A stretch of DNA of 64,000 bases, taken from NCBI GenBank assembly GCA_004519485.1, contig CP038114.1:62001-126000 (forward strand), written 5' to 3'. Positions 34,401 through 44,598 of the stretch are shown piece after piece. The notes below the pieces were generated by a model. It saw only the letters and a program-made list of their open reading frames with translations. It had not been told where the DNA came from and did no database searches. The position numbers and the translations under genes are program-made. Source of the stretch: Nannochloropsis oceanica. Taxonomy: Eukaryota; Sar; Eustigmatophyceae; Eustigmatales; Monodopsidaceae. Every line of letters starts with the position of its first letter. Within the stretch, counting starts at the first letter, position 1.

Positions 34401-35817
34401 CAAAATGAGACAGTTGATGGTCGAGGAATATCATGTTCCCCCCTTAATCCTCCAAGCCGCCGAGGCTATGCAGTTGGCATTGCAGCGAGGAGAGAAAAAG
34501 AGAGAAAGAGGGAAGACGGGAGGGGTGTATCTGTCTTCTCCGCCTCAAGGGAGTTGTCGGGTGTGCGGGATTGAACACGTAGAGGGGCCTGGGGCCAAGG
34601 CCTGTGTGGTGGAGGAGGAATGCAAGGAGGAGGGATGGGAATGGAGGATGCTGAGGCATGGGATGGAAGAGAAGGAAGAAGAGGAGAAGGAAGAAGAGGA
34701 CAATGAGTGGTTTTCAAACGCCTTTCCCTCCATGCCTTCCTCGTCCTCATCCTCGACCTCATCGTTTGTGGAGTATACGGAGCAGTTCATCATCCTTGGA
34801 GACGTGCACATAACCAGCAGCAGCTACCCTTCCTCGCCCCCTCCCTCTTTCAATTCCTCTGCCTTGGTCGAAACCGCCTTCCGTCACGCCCTCCTCTCGC
34901 TCATTCCCTCCCTCGACGTTCGCCCGCAATCTCTCCAAATTACAGTCTGGTCCGCCGAGCCCGATACGTTCTTCGTTCCCTCTCCCCCTCCCTCCCTCTT
35001 ATCTCCAACCATGTACAAGTTTATCGTCGTCGCCACCGACACAGACAACGCCACAGCCATCACAGATACCCTTTCCTTCTCCTCGTCCTCCTTCTCCTCG
35101 TCCTCCCTCCCTCCCTCTCCCTCGTCCCCTCCCTCCTTCCCCGAAGTCATTCTGGCTTTTATGCAGAAGAGAGGAAAGGAGGGAGGGGAGAAAGGAGGGG
35201 TAGGACAGGTGGAAGTAGCAGTAGAGAAGACGATGCACATCCCGGCATATAATTCTAATGGGTTTCTTCAGCAGGAGCAGGCATGGAAGGAGGGATGGAT
35301 GAAGGGAGGGAAGGAAGGAGGACGTCGAATTACCGCTTGGGCAGAGGAGGAAAATGGGGAGGAGGGAAGGGAGGATGAAGTTTTGTTTTCCATTTCCTTG
35401 AGGGATCCTTCCCTCCCTGCCTTGCCTCTGACGCATCTCACGTATGACCATCCTTATTCCTTGCATCTGCGTGGCTTTTCTCCGTCAGACTCAGTGAAAC
35501 TGCAGCTGCTGCTGAGTGGTTGCGGAAGGGGGAGAGAGGAGGTGGGGGAGGTGCGAGTGTTGGGTGAGGTTCTGATGGATGCCAGGGGCCACGGCGGGGA
35601 GAAAAGGCAGACCGTGATCTTTGTCGAGGACAAGGAAGGAGAAGGGAGGGAGGAAGAGGGCGAGGGCGTAATTGTTATGCAGGTGCCTGCAGGAGACGTT
35701 TCTTTCGCGTTGCAGGCTGTGGATATTTTGACGGGAGGGGTAGGCTTCTCGGCTTCGATGGTGGTCTCGAGGGAGGGGAGGAAGAGGCGCTTGTATGGGC
35801 CGTTGGTGGAGTATTAA
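31435..35817 (+). CDS. Large single-pass membrane protein with a beta-rich repeated ectodomain, unknown family
   Basis: Five exons: 31435-31683, 31898-32938, 33043-33438, 33591-33702 and 33854-35817; phases close with canonical sites, 1253 residues. A Pro-rich N-terminal tail of about 60 residues precedes one membrane segment (about 64-82, STILVLAAVGLVVAAF), so it is probably type II with the rest outside or in the lumen. A Ser/Thr-rich stalk follows, then about 400 residues of Gly- and beta-rich sequence with repeating turns (GGYLELRYVRI, GGRLEFELCLF, FSGTGEMTVFGGAII, GGYSFLGTGTYVGIG, STFIGCSITEFTGISAA) that resemble a parallel beta-helix. The last 550 residues are charged, low-complexity linkers around short folded pieces, one of them Cys-rich (CRVCGIEHVEGPGAKACVV). 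The acceptor at 31897 was chosen because nearer AGs break the phase. A wall- or surface-associated role is inference only. Confidence 0.65.
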
Positions 35818-37554
35818 AGAAAAATTGTTGTGAAGGAGGCATTTCAATGAGTTCGATATGACCAGCCCTATATCGAATAGTATTAAATTTTGTGAGATTG
35901 TATATGTGTAGTAAGCCAGAGATTAGAAGGGGGGGGAAAGCTTAACGATTCACCCATTGTTACGATAGAAAAAATAAATGAGGGAGGGAATAAACATGGC
36001 CCGGCCACTGGCTTTTAGCGCAGTCAAACAGCAGCGCTTCCTGTGATCTGTTGTGTTAGGGAAAGGACGAAGTGCAGATAAACAGACTCAGTGAGTGTTT
36101 ATTAAAAAATCCCGAAACGTTGCAGCTTGTGTTTACATTTACTATTTTCTGTGCCTAATACACCTTGCACTCGCTTTGACCCTCCTCTTATTTGTCCAAG
36201 CCTATTTCTTTCTTTCTATTACTCCAATATGATCGTCCCTGCTTGTCATCTCTCTCCCCTCCGCTGTCTCCTTTCTTTGTCAAACCACCGTATGCACGGA
36301 AAATTGCTCCACATCTTCCCTGCCCACCTCCTCCCTCCTCCCACCCACCTCCCTCCTTTCCTTCCTTCCTACCATTCAAGGGCAATTGTCCATCCTCCGC
36401 ATTCCCGATCCTTTCTAAAACAATCACGACCATCAACCTGTCCATTTTTCTTTCTCCCTTTACCCCTTCCCCTCTCACTGTTTTCTAATGTTTCCTCATT
36501 CCCTCTTTCTTCTGATAATGATTAGTATCAGCCTTCTCGGCTCTTCCCTCCCCCTTCTTCTTTTAAAGCTCGCGTACCTCCTTCAAATTTAAAATATCGC
36601 CCTTCATTACAAAGTAACAAAATTTCCCTTGGTGGAGCACCGCCCTCCTTACTCACCTCCGACGGGATCTACAATACGATTTTTTCTTCCATCCTTCCGT
36701 GCACCCAGTAAGCTTTTTTTTTACGGCGGTAAATTTAACCCACTTATTTTGCTAGATACCCGACTCTCAGGTCTCATGTTGCTCGAATCTTTTTATCGAT
36801 TCCGCCCGCCAGTCCCTTCTTCTTTTTCCCTTGATCCTTTTACTAATGACGGATTTAACCCTCCTTGTAGCACTCCTATTTTCTGGCTGCCCCAATTAGA
36901 AAGCACAACACCGTTGGGATAATGAGCCTCTTGCTTTCATTCTCTTCCATTTCCTTCTCCGCCTCGATAGATACAACTGCATCACGTCTTCATCGTTCTC
37001 CTGCTCGTCTACCTCGTCATCATATTTGTCCTCGTTGTCCTTGTCGTCCTCCTCGTCGTCGTCGTCCTCCTCCTCCTCAGCCCTTGCCTATTCCCCCTCT
37101 GGCTTGGGCATGCCTCCTCAACGACCCATCTGTTTAATTCAAATGTTCACTCTATGATGTCCCCTTCAGTGCCAAAAGGTGACTTCTGCCCCTTACGCCC
37201 TGTTAAAGTCTACTGCTTAACGCTCGGCCGCTGTGTCATCCCAAATTGGATGAAAAAACGACCCAACGTGCAGGCATACGTAAGGCGGTTGTAGACACTT
37301 TCATCACTTTGTCACCTGCCATGGAATCAGTTTTCGTGTAATGAGAAGGTGGGTTCAATATTCCCTACTGTCCGGTGAGGAGGGGGGCGAGATGGAACGT
37401 ACGCTGCGAATTACCAAGTGAGGGAGGGCAATGCAAGCAGTAGTCGCATCGTCACTATTCTCGAAAGCAGCTATGCCTTGCCTCGCACACATGCGCCCTT
37501 ACGCACGACACTCCACACACAACCACCAAGATAGCACTAAGCACACAGCTAATA
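35818..37554. other. Gene-free intergenic stretch
   Basis: The left part holds the 3' region of the large membrane-protein gene. The rest is C/T-rich with frames open only by composition (for example 36127-36525 and 36629-36922), with no domain and no good splice pattern. I see no gene. Confidence 0.5.
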
Positions 37555-38969
37555 ATGGTGGACGATGACCTTTTTGGGTTTTTCAACGAGCTGAAGGAAG
37601 TGAAGCCTCCTGCAGAGGAGGAGGCAGCGGGAGGGGGAGGGGGAAGCAATGACGAGGGAGTGCAGCACATCGGCCCTGCCACCCCACCAGGGGCTACAGG
37701 AAAGCGCGCACGAGGTAAGGGAGACTTTCAGGAAAAAGATGTCCGCGCGGTCCTTGAGGGAGGCATTTGCACGTGAGACGAATCATCATAATCATCCTCC
37801 TCTCATCCACCTTGTGTGCCCCGCACACTCAACCTTCCACTCGCACCACTACAGAAGAAGAGGCCGAATATAATCCATTCGCCAACGAAATCGGCCCTGC
37901 TATGCCCCCCGCCAACCATCCCACCTTCAAAGAAGCCAAGGCCGTAGCCGCCAAGCCCCTCCTCTACGACCCCCCCTCACTTGGCCCCGTCGAACCCTCC
38001 ACACAATACCAACAACAACCACAACAAGCCTTTGCCCCCCCGACCTCTATCTCCGCCGCCCCTACCAAAGTCGTGCTTGTCCACGACGAACAAGCATCAC
38101 CGTCCTCCACCTTCCCTCTCTCCGCTCCTGCCCCCTACCAATCGTACATGGCTCCCTGCCCCGCCGCAACAGCAACAGCAGCAGCAGCTCCTCCTCCCCA
38201 GGTTTCAGGCGCGGGCGTCGGGACACTTTTTACGGTCGGTGCTGGTGTAAAGCCAGCAGTGGGAGGAGGAGGAGTAGCAACGGGACAGCAGCCGGCGTTT
38301 GGAGCGGCAAGGGCGGCTTCGCAGGCGGTGGGAGGTGGGAAACCTAAGAAGTTTATTAGAGTGGGGCCTGGGGAGACGTGGGAGGATCCTACTTTGATCG
38401 AGTGGCCGGAGAGTAAGTACAAGGGAGGGAGGAGGAAGGAGGAAGTGCGGGAGGAAGGGTGAGTAGAGCGTACAATCCCTGACTTCTTTTCTACTTGCTC
38501 ACACTATCTATTTCTATTTATGTTGTTTACACAGATGACTTTCGGTTGTTTTGCGGAGACTTGGGACCAGAGATCAACGATGAGGTACATTCATTTCAAC
38601 CGTTTTGATATTTTTTTTATCGCTTGTCTCCCTGTTGCTTCAATACTTTTTCGCGTCTCACGAGCTCCATCTCTCCCTCCCTCTCTCCCTTCCTAGTTAC
38701 TTGCCAAGGCCTTCGAGGGCAAGTACCCCTCATTCGCCAAAGCCAAGGTGCTACGGGAAAAGCAGACTGGCAAGAGCCGTGGGTATGGTTTCGTGTCTTT
38801 CCTCGACCCGTTCGAGGGGCTCAAGGCCCTGAGGGAGATGAATGGGAGGTACATAGGGAGTCGACCCGTGAAGCTGAAGAAGTGTGATTGGAAGAACAGG
38901 GACCTGAAAGAGGTGCGGAAGAAGGAGAAGGCCAAGAAGAAGTTCTTGGGGAAGTTGGGTTTGGGATGA
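37555..38969 (+). CDS. RBM42: RNA-binding protein 42 (RBM42) orthologue
   Basis: Exons 37555-37714, 37855-38412, 38535-38584 and 38697-38969; phases close, 346 residues. RBM42 is a conserved RRM protein linked to pre-mRNA processing and mRNA handling. The N-terminus begins MVDDDLFGFFNEL and continues with a Pro/Ala/Gln-rich region. The RRM sits at the C-terminus: DFRLFCGDLGPEINDE (RNP2 region), then KVLREKQTGKSRGYGFVSF (RNP1) and MNGRYIGSRPVKLKKCDWK, and it ends with the family's basic helix (VRKKEKAKKKFLGK). The tail order, RRM followed by WKxRxL and a Lys-rich end, is characteristic of RBM42. Exon 3 is only 50 bases long. The gene converges with the kinase gene to its right. Confidence 0.93.
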
Positions 38970-39177
38970 GGGAAAGTCGGGGTGGGGGGTAGGGGGGAGA
39001 AAGGGATTGAAAGGCGGGGGGGGGGCTTATGTAGGAGGGAGAGAAAGAGGGAAGGGGGAAGATTTTGAGGAGAGGATGACTATCGCAAATACACAAGAAA
39101 GACGAAAGTAAGCAAATTAAACAGTTGTATCTGCCAAGTCCTTTGAACCTCTTCCACTTCCATATTACTTGACTTCG

Positions 39178-41157
39178 TCACAAGTGTCGTCGCTGCTGCT
39201 CCTTCATCCATGCCCCCCCTCCCCCCCTCGCCCCCGCTCGAGCCACCTCAATAATCTCCCTTTCCATGGCGGCCTTCGAAAGGATTTTAGATGGCGACTT
39301 GGGGCCCAGGTCAACCACCTGCATGAAGTAGCCCAAGACGATCCATCCACTGGATTTGGCTTTGACTTTCGTTTTCATATTTTCATCTAACCTATTTGAA
39401 TTTGTTGTATTTGTTGTATTGGTATTTGTTTTCATATTTACATATCGAGCAGCGCTGGTTCCATTTGGCCTATCTCCCTCCTCTCTATGGGCGTGGGGCT
39501 GAAAGTAGACATACCCCGGCTCTGTGGCCGTCTGGCAGTGGCCAGAAGAAGAGAGGGAGAATGAGGAGCAGCAGGAAGGGTGGGAGGAAGGGAAGGCGTG
39601 ATGTCTGCGGAGGGAGAGCATAATGCTACAATCACAGGCGCCCAAGGAAATGAGCCAACGCTGGAGGAGGATCTGACACTCCTCTTTGGTGAGCACCTTA
39701 ACGGCGGCCAGGGCCTGGGCGTGCTGCTCGTCTAAGAGAGACTGCTCGTAGCCGTGCCGAGGACAAACAGATCCCCCTTTTCCCTTGTCTTCGTCCTCTT
39801 TCTTCTTCGTGTCTTCATTAGCGTCCGCGACGCTTTTGTCGTGGTTGTCCCTCTCAGAGATATGTCTCACCACCAGCAACGCCTCCAGCCGCTGCACAAT
39901 CGCGGACACCAACCCCGCTCCTTCCTCCCTCTTTTCTTCTCCCCCCTCCTCAGCCCCTTCCTCGCTCTCACAATCGACAAACCCTCTAAACTCCTCCATC
40001 TCCAACAAAGCCAACGCCTCCTCCGTCCCCCCCCTCCCTCCCTCGCCCCCCTTCTCACATAAAGCAATCAGCCTCCTCATCACCAACCCTGCCCCCTCCA
40101 CGTCCAGCACATCCATCGCTTGTAATCTAAGCAAGCGCCGCAATAGAGGCTCTTGCTCTAGGATCTGCGCTACCACAACCATCAGTACATCCAGCCATTC
40201 CTCTTCTTTCTCTCTCTCTTCCTTCAGCTGCTCCTGCTGCTCCTCCTCGTCGTCTTCTTCCTTTTTATCACAATTCGGCGATGTAGTGTTCTCATCCTCA
40301 CCCTGCTCCCCCCTTCTCTCCTCCTCAACAAATAACAGCTTCCTCGCCGCCTCTGTCGCCCTCCCTACCTCCACCTTCCCCCTCCCAAACACCACTTGGC
40401 TATCCACAAAAAACTGACAAAAATTTTGAGGATTCCTCAGCAACCCTTGCAAAGCCCTTGTCATTCGCCCCCTATCTCCAGAAAATAGATTGAGAGGGGT
40501 ATAGTCCTTGTTGGGGCCTCCCACCAGTTCACCCCATTCTGGCTCTAGGCCTCGAGTGTCGTGGAGTGCGTACCGGTAGCGCTGCATGAGCTGAAAGCGG
40601 CTTTCTTGATATTTAAATCGATGTTCTGGGGGTACTAGACGACTACGCGAGGTGTAGCCGGCCTTAGGCTTGAGTTCGAGGGTGAGATGGGGGGAAGAAG
40701 AAGAGGAGGGAGGGAGGGATGGGAGGGGGAAGAAGCGGGTGAGGTCCCTCTGGCATTCAACGGCGCAGGCGTGCAAGTCCAGGCCGTAGATTGCCCGTCG
40801 CGACGGTCGAAAGGGCAAGATCTGCTCTGCTATAGCTGTCAAAAAGGATGGCGAAACAGCGAGGAATGTGCCAGCGTCGAGGTATTGGTGCCCGAGCGCT
40901 GGTCCTGCAACTCGGAGGACGTAGTCTCGCTCGTGTTGAGGGTCATAATGCGCCTTTTCTTCTCCCGGGTGCCGCTCCTTCAGCAGGCGCAGCACATGGT
41001 TTTGAAAGCGAGGATTGTTGCCGCGGTAGGCTAGGAGGACGTGCAGCTTGCCCTCCGCTAGGTAGCTCCAGTCGTTGGGCTCCAGGTGTGGCCGTTGGGA
41101 AAAGGGGAAGTCGGCAGGGGCGGATGATGGCGGCCTTGTGGCGGTAGTATCGTCCAT
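39178..41157 (-). CDS. IPK1: Inositol-pentakisphosphate 2-kinase
   Basis: A single minus-strand exon of 659 residues from ATG at 41157. The enzyme phosphorylates Ins(1,3,4,5,6)P5 at the 2-hydroxyl to make phytate (InsP6). Family blocks are in order: WSYLAEGKLHVLLAYRG (ATP-lid region), YVLRVAGPALG, the signature ELKPKAGY (EIKPKxG in relatives) followed by FKYQESRFQLMQRYRYAL, then YTPLNLFSGDRGRM and, near the C-terminus, CDCSIMLSL (the KDCSIM block) and a late GYFMQVVDLGPKS with the conserved DLD/DLG-type turn. The protein is longer than most relatives (about 450-490) because of acidic and Ser-rich inserts between lobes. The frame remains open upstream without an ATG. It converges with RBM42 and follows the dehydrogenase gene on the same strand. 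Confidence 0.9.
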   Translation of the reverse strand: MDDTTATRPPSSAPADFPFSQRPHLEPNDWSYLAEGKLHVLLAYRGNNPRFQNHVLRLLKERHPGEEKAHYDPQHERDYVLRVAGPALGHQYLDAGTFLAVSPSFLTAIAEQILPFRPSRRAIYGLDLHACAVECQRDLTRFFPLPSLPPSSSSSPHLTLELKPKAGYTSRSRLVPPEHRFKYQESRFQLMQRYRYALHDTRGLEPEWGELVGGPNKDYTPLNLFSGDRGRMTRALQGLLRNPQNFCQFFVDSQVVFGRGKVEVGRATEAARKLLFVEEERRGEQGEDENTTSPNCDKKEEDDEEEQQEQLKEEREKEEEWLDVLMVVVAQILEQEPLLRRLLRLQAMDVLDVEGAGLVMRRLIALCEKGGEGGRGGTEEALALLEMEEFRGFVDCESEEGAEEGGEEKREEGAGLVSAIVQRLEALLVVRHISERDNHDKSVADANEDTKKKEDEDKGKGGSVCPRHGYEQSLLDEQHAQALAAVKVLTKEECQILLQRWLISLGACDCSIMLSLRRHHAFPSSHPSCCSSFSLSSSGHCQTATEPGYVYFQPHAHREEGDRPNGTSAARYVNMKTNTNTTNTTNSNRLDENMKTKVKAKSSGWIVLGYFMQVVDLGPKSPSKILSKAAMEREIIEVARAGARGGGGAWMKEQQRRHL

Positions 41158-41497
41158 GCAGCCAACGGCTTTCAGGCTACCGTCTCCTGCTTTTTGTCGT
41201 CGCACTTTTCGTCGTCATCGTCATCATCGTGCTGTACGTGCGCGTGTGGATGGGAGATGCATGTGTAGGTATATAGTATCGTGGACGGAAAGATGAGAGT
41301 GTAACGGGTATGGGGCGAGAGGTTGACGTCCACACACAAAAACAGACTTCACCCATCTTTCCATGCTCTCGTGTCATTTTTACTTTTACTAGCGTGCGCA
41401 TGGTCAGTCACGATGACCAAGCTAGGTTACAAAGATATAAAACATGGTTCCTCTTGTTACACCCGCATTTGTCCCTTCCTCTCTTTCCTGAACTTAT

Positions 41498-42527
41498 CTA
41501 CAAGTTCAGCTTGATAAAATCTACCACTCGATCCGGTAAGAGCCCACACAACCCATGCAAAAGCCACAGAGGTACCCCGTTTATATTCGCAACTAAATAT
41601 CGTGTTTTTGGGTAGGGGCTAGTAAGGGCATGGGCGACAGCTTCGGACGTGACAGACGCAGGTGAGAGACGCGGCAAGAAGCCCGAAATGGCCTTATCAA
41701 CCTGCGCAAACAGTGGCTCATACAAGGCGTATTGTTCTGGAGTCAGATCTTTTTCGGAGGGGGCGTTGAGCCCCGTCAATTTTCCCCACATGTTGCTCTG
41801 CACTTGGCCAGGCACGAGGAGGGAGACGGACATATCCCACGCCGATAGCTCCAATCGTAGACTGTCCGTCAACCCTTCCACTGCATGCTTGGAAGAGGCA
41901 TAAACCCCATCGCATTGCGCCGCCATTGTCCCCGTGGCCGAGCCGACGTTCACGATTCGCCCGCTGGGTGCTGCTCGGAGAAGGGGAGCAAAGGCTTGCG
42001 TCATTGCAATGATGGCAAGAACATTCACTTCGTACAGTTTTCGCACCCTTTCCATGTCTGCCAGTTCCACAGGAATAGGATATCCAAGTCCAGCGTTATT
42101 AACGAGTCCCCAGACAGGCAGGGGGGCCAGGGTCCGCGCGTGTTCCACGGCTGCTTCCACGTCGGCAGGCTTGGTAACGTCAAGGATGATCGGGTGAAGA
42201 GAGGGCAAGTGGGCGCTTTGCAAGGCCTCAACGTCGGCTTCTTTCCGCACACCTGCCAAGATGGTGAAGCCCAAGTGGGCAAGGTGCTCGGCGATGTGGC
42301 GGCCGATACCCGTGGAGGCACCTGAGAGGGAGGGGAAAAGGTTGAAGAGAGGAACAAAGACGAAGCTCACCATTCAGTCACGCATCACATCCATGCATAC
42401 CTGAAACCACCACGATAGCCCGATTCCCAGGAGGCGGCACAGGATAGGTACGGCATACAGCTAGGCGTAAGGCACTCCAAAGGACGGCCAGGACGCCCAT
42501 GGGAAATGCCCAGTCTTTCATGGCCAT
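41498..42527 (-). CDS. Short-chain dehydrogenase/reductase, membrane-associated
   Basis: Minus-strand exons 42527-42401 and 42321-41498 (TTTCAG/GTATGC, CTCTCAG; phase 1), 316 residues. It is a classical SDR that oxidises or reduces an alcohol/ketone with NAD(P). The cofactor motif SGASTGIGRHIAEHL spans the splice. NNAGLG follows, then the catalytic Ser in VNVGSATGTMA and the YASSKHAVEGL block with the YxxxK pair. The N-terminus is a short hydrophobic anchor (FPMGVLAVLWSALRLAV). The C-terminal block (TRYLVANINGVPLWLLHGL) resembles retinol- and steroid-dehydrogenase-like members. Without the intron the reading frame would start inside the nucleotide motif, so the spliced form is clearly right. 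The substrate cannot be told. Confidence 0.9.
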
Positions 42528-43025
42528 AATGGCGAATGATAAGGAGGGAGGGGATGGAGGCGTGGATTAGGAGGAGGCGGAAGGCAGGCAATGCCGAGGA
42601 AAAAGAGTTGTGTCTGAAATGTGTTGAATGAGGAGGAGAAAACAAGTATGATGAGCTGCGTACATAACAAAAACAAAAAAGCAAAAAAGGCTGGCGCAAC
42701 ATTTTCTCCCCTCATAATTATGTACAACACTATATTTTCAGTTGACCATCCTTGTGGAAATCGATGCGGGTTACGCTTTTAATCCTTCGCAAGAAGTGCA
42801 TAAATCTTCTGGCATTTGAGCCGAAGAAAGCGGTTGGGGTTGAAATCGATGCCATCCTGCTTCCCGACACCCAAATATCGAGATGTGCAATACCTTTTAT
42901 TTAATTTGAATCGAAATATGGTTGCGCTGTAGGAACCTCCCCTCCCCCCCCCCCCCCCCCCCCCAAAAAAACATGAGACATACGCAACGCCCCCCCATAA
43001 AAATATACTCGAGGACAGGAACGAA
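42528..43025. promoter_or_regulatory. Divergent intergenic region with a poly-C/poly-A tract
   Basis: It separates two head-to-head genes. A run of 21 C (42944-42964) is followed directly by seven A. No gene is seen. Confidence 0.5.
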
Positions 43026-43776
43026 ATGGTGATGTCGCAATCTATAGATGATCAAGTGCGCAACCTCTGCCGGGCCATCGACCACGGCCTGCGAGATTGG
43101 CAAGGTAAGACGAGAGTCTCTGCTTTGCACCCAAAGGGGATCTCGACGTTCCCCAAGGGGGATCTCGACGTTCCCCCCACTGCACGCACGACTCTCCACT
43201 CTCCTCCTCTCACCTTCGCCCCCTCTTATGCGCGTACACATCATAGATGCGCGAACTAGCAGTTTGAGCGTGCTTAAGGGACTGGCCAACGCCACGATTG
43301 CCACCAGCTACCTTAAAGATGGCGGGGGTAGTGTCAGGGGCGGAAGCGATCCACACGAGGCCCGTTGGCGACCAGGAGAGGAAAACCTACGTGCTCGACT
43401 GGAAGTGGGCCTCTGGACGCAGCGATTGGCCAATTATCAGCGGCTCCAAACCCAGCTCCAGCGAATGGAGGATGCCGTGGATGCACTACGGGAGTCGCTC
43501 GCTACCCTGCAAGGGTGCTCGTTGCCGATGCGCGAGGCCTTGGGTCGGAGCATCAATCTACTGTATTTGGAGGAACTGCTGGTCGAAGCTGTGGGCGCCT
43601 TAACAGATGAAGGAATTATGTGTGGAGATCTAGTGCAGAAGTCAGGCCATGCGACAACACAGGAGTCTCAGGTCTTGTATGCCTCGGCCTGGGCGGCCCT
43701 GCCGCTGCTGCAGGAACACCGACGGCAGGCATTGAAAGACCTGGTACAGGTGGTGCTATCAGGAGGAGAGGCTTGA
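43026..43776 (+). CDS. Small helical protein, possibly AIRIM (C1orf109)-like
   Basis: Exons 43026-43104 and 43247-43776 (CAAG/GTAAGA, CATCATAG; phase 1), 202 residues. The sequence is almost all helix: SIDDQVRNLCRAIDHGLRDW, TSSLSVLKGLANATIATS, RLANYQRLQTQLQRMEDAVD and a C-terminal RRQALKDLVQVVLSGG. Length, helix order, the LRDxQ..LSxLxxLA pattern near the start and the DLVQxxL pattern near the end recall human AIRIM/C1orf109 (about 200 residues), a partner of the AFG2/SPATA5 ATPase in 60S ribosome maturation. The resemblance is from memory and weak, so this is a suggestion only. The intron contains a tandem duplication of GGGGATCTCGACGTTCCCC (about 43137-43180). The second exon has full coding character. 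Confidence 0.6.
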
Positions 43777-44598
43777 GTATGGAAAATAGATCAAAAAAGG
43801 AGACAGACGGAAATTAAGAGGAGTAGAGCGGTGTGAATGTGAATCAGGGTATGTGTAAAGAACAATGAAAAAAAGCATCATTTCGACATGTATTCCACTT
43901 CACTGCTTTCCATCAGGGCTTACGTCTGGCATTGCCTGCACGATGATTGCCTTTTCTCTGCCATCTTTCATCGGCACAATTAGCGTTGTACTCTTGTGGC
44001 GATTATCACGGGGTGCCCTTAGCTTTTGCACTCCTACTCCCACTCGTTCTCATTTACGTCCAACCGTGCCTCCGACGCTGGAAACGAGTGATTGGGCAGC
44101 CCGCATTTGCACTTTTGAATGATGCTTTACCCGACACTGCTCTTATCCAGAAAAATTCGCTTTGCAAGGACATGAAGGGCAGCGTCTCTTCTAAGAGACG
44201 TGACGTAAGGCTCCAGTATTTGGCTCTTTGAGTGCAGGAGGCCCTCGACAGCCAAGGCTCCGAAACAAGTACGTGTAGAGGCGGCAATAACAAGCGAACT
44301 TGAATAAGAGATGCGGCATTTGCCGTGTTTCTTTTGTGTAGCCGCTTTCAAACCCGAAGAGTGCAGAGTGTCTTTTCGACAGAATTCTCTACTTTTTTTG
44401 GTTTTTATATCTTCGCCTTCCGACAGTGCCGACACGCGCTGTGTCTTTCAATTTATTCTTATTCGTGTGTGATGGGAAAGCGGGCCCACTTCTTTCCTCC
44501 TCTCTCTTTCTCTTTGTCGTTGCTTTCAAGTGAGTCCACCCCCCTTCCCTCCTTCTCCTACCTCCCATTTCATCACTGCCTCCTTCTCCTCATCCTCC
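43777..44598. other. Convergent intergenic region
   Basis: It lies between the stops of the small helical protein gene and the E1 gene. Frames here (for example 43947-44231) have no ATG/domain support. I see nothing further. Confidence 0.45.

Noticed and set aside
36127-37137. Several frames of about 70 to 130 codons
   Set aside because: Pyrimidine-driven composition (Pro, Ser, Leu, Phe) in overlapping frames; no family pattern.
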